This document shows positions 47,329 to 47,480 of a stretch of 47,480 nucleotides of DNA, one piece after another. The first letter of the stretch is position 1, and the number at the start of each line of letters is the position of its first letter. This DNA comes from Microcoleus sp. bin38.metabat.b11b12b14.051 (GTDB taxonomy: Bacteria > Cyanobacteriota > Cyanobacteriia > Cyanobacteriales > Microcoleaceae). The stretch covers positions 1 through 47,480 of the forward strand of contig NZ_JAAFKD010000042.1 in the NCBI RefSeq assembly GCF_013299165.1. The letters are read 5' to 3'. A program made the position numbers and the translations under genes. The notes below the pieces were generated by a model. It was not told the DNA's origin. It did not search any database and worked only from the letters and a program-made list of their open reading frames with translations.

Positions 47329-47480
47329 CGATTTACCAATAATTTCAGCCATCACTAACCAGATTTCTAGATATATTCTAGGTATTTAACCTATTTAGTT
47401 CATCCTAGCCGTTGAGCTAGCTTAATGTGTAGGTGATAAATTTCTAGCTAATTTCTAGGTAGCATCCATCAAATATCGCT

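Overview
The window comes from a filamentous, non-heterocystous-looking cyanobacterium (Microcoleus/Oscillatoria/Kamptonema type; an inference from repeat families, not proven). It rests on petD at the left edge, rpoZ of cyanobacterial type and a DUF1818 gene at the right, abundant CGATCG/GCGATCGC words (HIP1-like), and typical heptamer tandem repeats and palindromic intergenic repeats.

Layout. (1) 1-3929 is chromosome: petD, a repeat-rich spacer with a small restriction-gene relic, a cytochrome P450, an unknown gene and a tRNA 3' relic. (2) 3930-43717 is an integrated element of about 39.7 kb. It is bounded by a perfect 98-bp direct repeat (3930-4027 and 43620-43717) that carries the 3' part of tRNA-Pro(GGG). 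The intact tRNA is at 43674-43747, with the tyrosine integrase beside it. (3) 43718-47480 is chromosome again: DUF1818, a membrane protein, rpoZ, a GDSL hydrolase, repeats and a truncated SLH-domain gene.

The element. From left to right it holds an inserted, frameshifted IS1-family element between two copies of a structured non-coding module; a BRO/KilA-type gene; a nuclease and a possible lysis group (6.4-8.8 kb); and a long leftward set of small unknown genes with two SNase-like nucleases, DUF5131, a DUF5895-like protein, two SLOG/DUF1273 proteins, an antirepressor and a probable 2OG-Fe(II) oxygenase. A rightward cassette (20.0-28.2 kb) encodes a C5 DNA methyltransferase, a membrane protein, a 910-aa protein that looks like a two-barrel RNA polymerase, an HU-GYF fusion and a Calx-beta/collagen fibre. 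A second leftward set carries DNA ligase, Ycf35 (DUF1257), DUF2997, an HNH nuclease, an N6-adenine-type methylase, a Ycf46-like AAA+ ATPase, a KfrA-like protein and a GIY-YIG nuclease. A rightward replication operon (37.6-42.4 kb) holds a Zn-ribbon protein, a DnaQ-type exonuclease, a primase/VapE helicase, NblA and an excisionase, facing the integrase.

How it may work (inference): the rightward operon would excise and replicate the element, using iteron-like repeats inside the primase gene as a candidate origin. NblA, and possibly the Ycf35/DUF2997/Ycf46 set, would retune host photosynthesis at the same time. I see no terminase, portal or major capsid gene, so the element is either a highly divergent virus, a satellite or an integrative plasmid. 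The putative RNA polymerase with its fibre and DNA-packing neighbours favours something virus-like.
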